Source of the DNA: a virus
IMG/VR virus record: IMGVR_UViG_3300025030_001185
Location: 1-24,135 of that record
Length of the DNA stretch: 24,135 nucleotides
Direction: 5' to 3' (one strand)
Shown: positions 24,135 through 24,135 of the stretch, in pieces
Layout of the letters: every line of letters starts with the position of its first letter
Position numbering within the stretch: the first letter of the stretch is position 1
The notes under the pieces: model-generated
What the model saw: only the letters and a program-made list of their open reading frames with translations
The model's database searches: none
Told to the model about the DNA's origin: nothing
Program-made: the position numbers and the translations under genes

Positions 24135-24135
24135 A

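Overview
The window looks like part of a Firmicutes (probably Clostridium-group) temperate siphophage or phage-plasmid. The DNA is very AT-rich, ribosome binding sites are of the AGGAG type, promoters are consensus sigma-70 with 17-bp spacers, and the gene content is phage: TP901-type tape measure, distal tail protein, tail-tip protein, P63C, Rha, tyrosine recombinase and HU. Copper-amine-oxidase-N domains, common in Clostridia and Paenibacilli, occur in two genes. Host assignment is inference.

Layout. Positions 1-1047 hold one + strand gene for a secreted protein, with its own promoter and a terminator shared with the convergent genes. Everything else is on the - strand and is best read from right to left. 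From 24135 to 20884 lie early/regulatory genes: an unknown gene cut by the window edge, HU (strong promoter), a DUF5659-like gene, Rha, a GIY-YIG homing endonuclease and a decapitated RusA-like fragment. The tyrosine recombinase occupies 19749-20774. A 0.56-kb non-coding stretch follows (possible attP, a strong promoter, a gene remnant, a terminator and a structured RNA leader), then a homing endonuclease gene broken by a stop codon. From 17256 to 1046 is the tail module: a 2237-residue tape measure, a zinc-ribbon endonuclease, the distal tail protein, a P63C 'moron' with its own promoter and terminator, a large NUMOD-type endonuclease, and a tail-tip/endopeptidase-like protein split by a -1 frameshift.

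The most interesting observation is a short RNA architecture present in front of every homing-endonuclease gene here (four copies, near 6883-6949, 10431-10489, 19279-19349 and 22045-22099). It is a three-way junction: a GGGA/UCCC closing stem, a small second hairpin, and a perfectly paired third hairpin. The loop of the third hairpin is complementary to the Shine-Dalgarno sequence of the endonuclease gene and to a second Shine-Dalgarno-like copy just upstream. Loop and target change together between copies. The endonucleases behind the four leaders belong to unrelated families (GIY-YIG, two different zinc-ribbon plus PD-(D/E)XK/EDxHD-like types, and a repeat-rich PD-(D/E)XK-like type), so the leader appears to be shared independently of the nuclease. 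I do not recognise it as a described RNA family. A translational switch or silencer for selfish endonucleases is the simplest reading.

Signs of decay or rearrangement: an in-frame TAA in one endonuclease, a one-base frameshift in the tail-tip gene, a RusA-like gene without its start, a promoter-terminator unit that has lost its gene, and no tail chaperone or major tail protein genes upstream of the tape measure.
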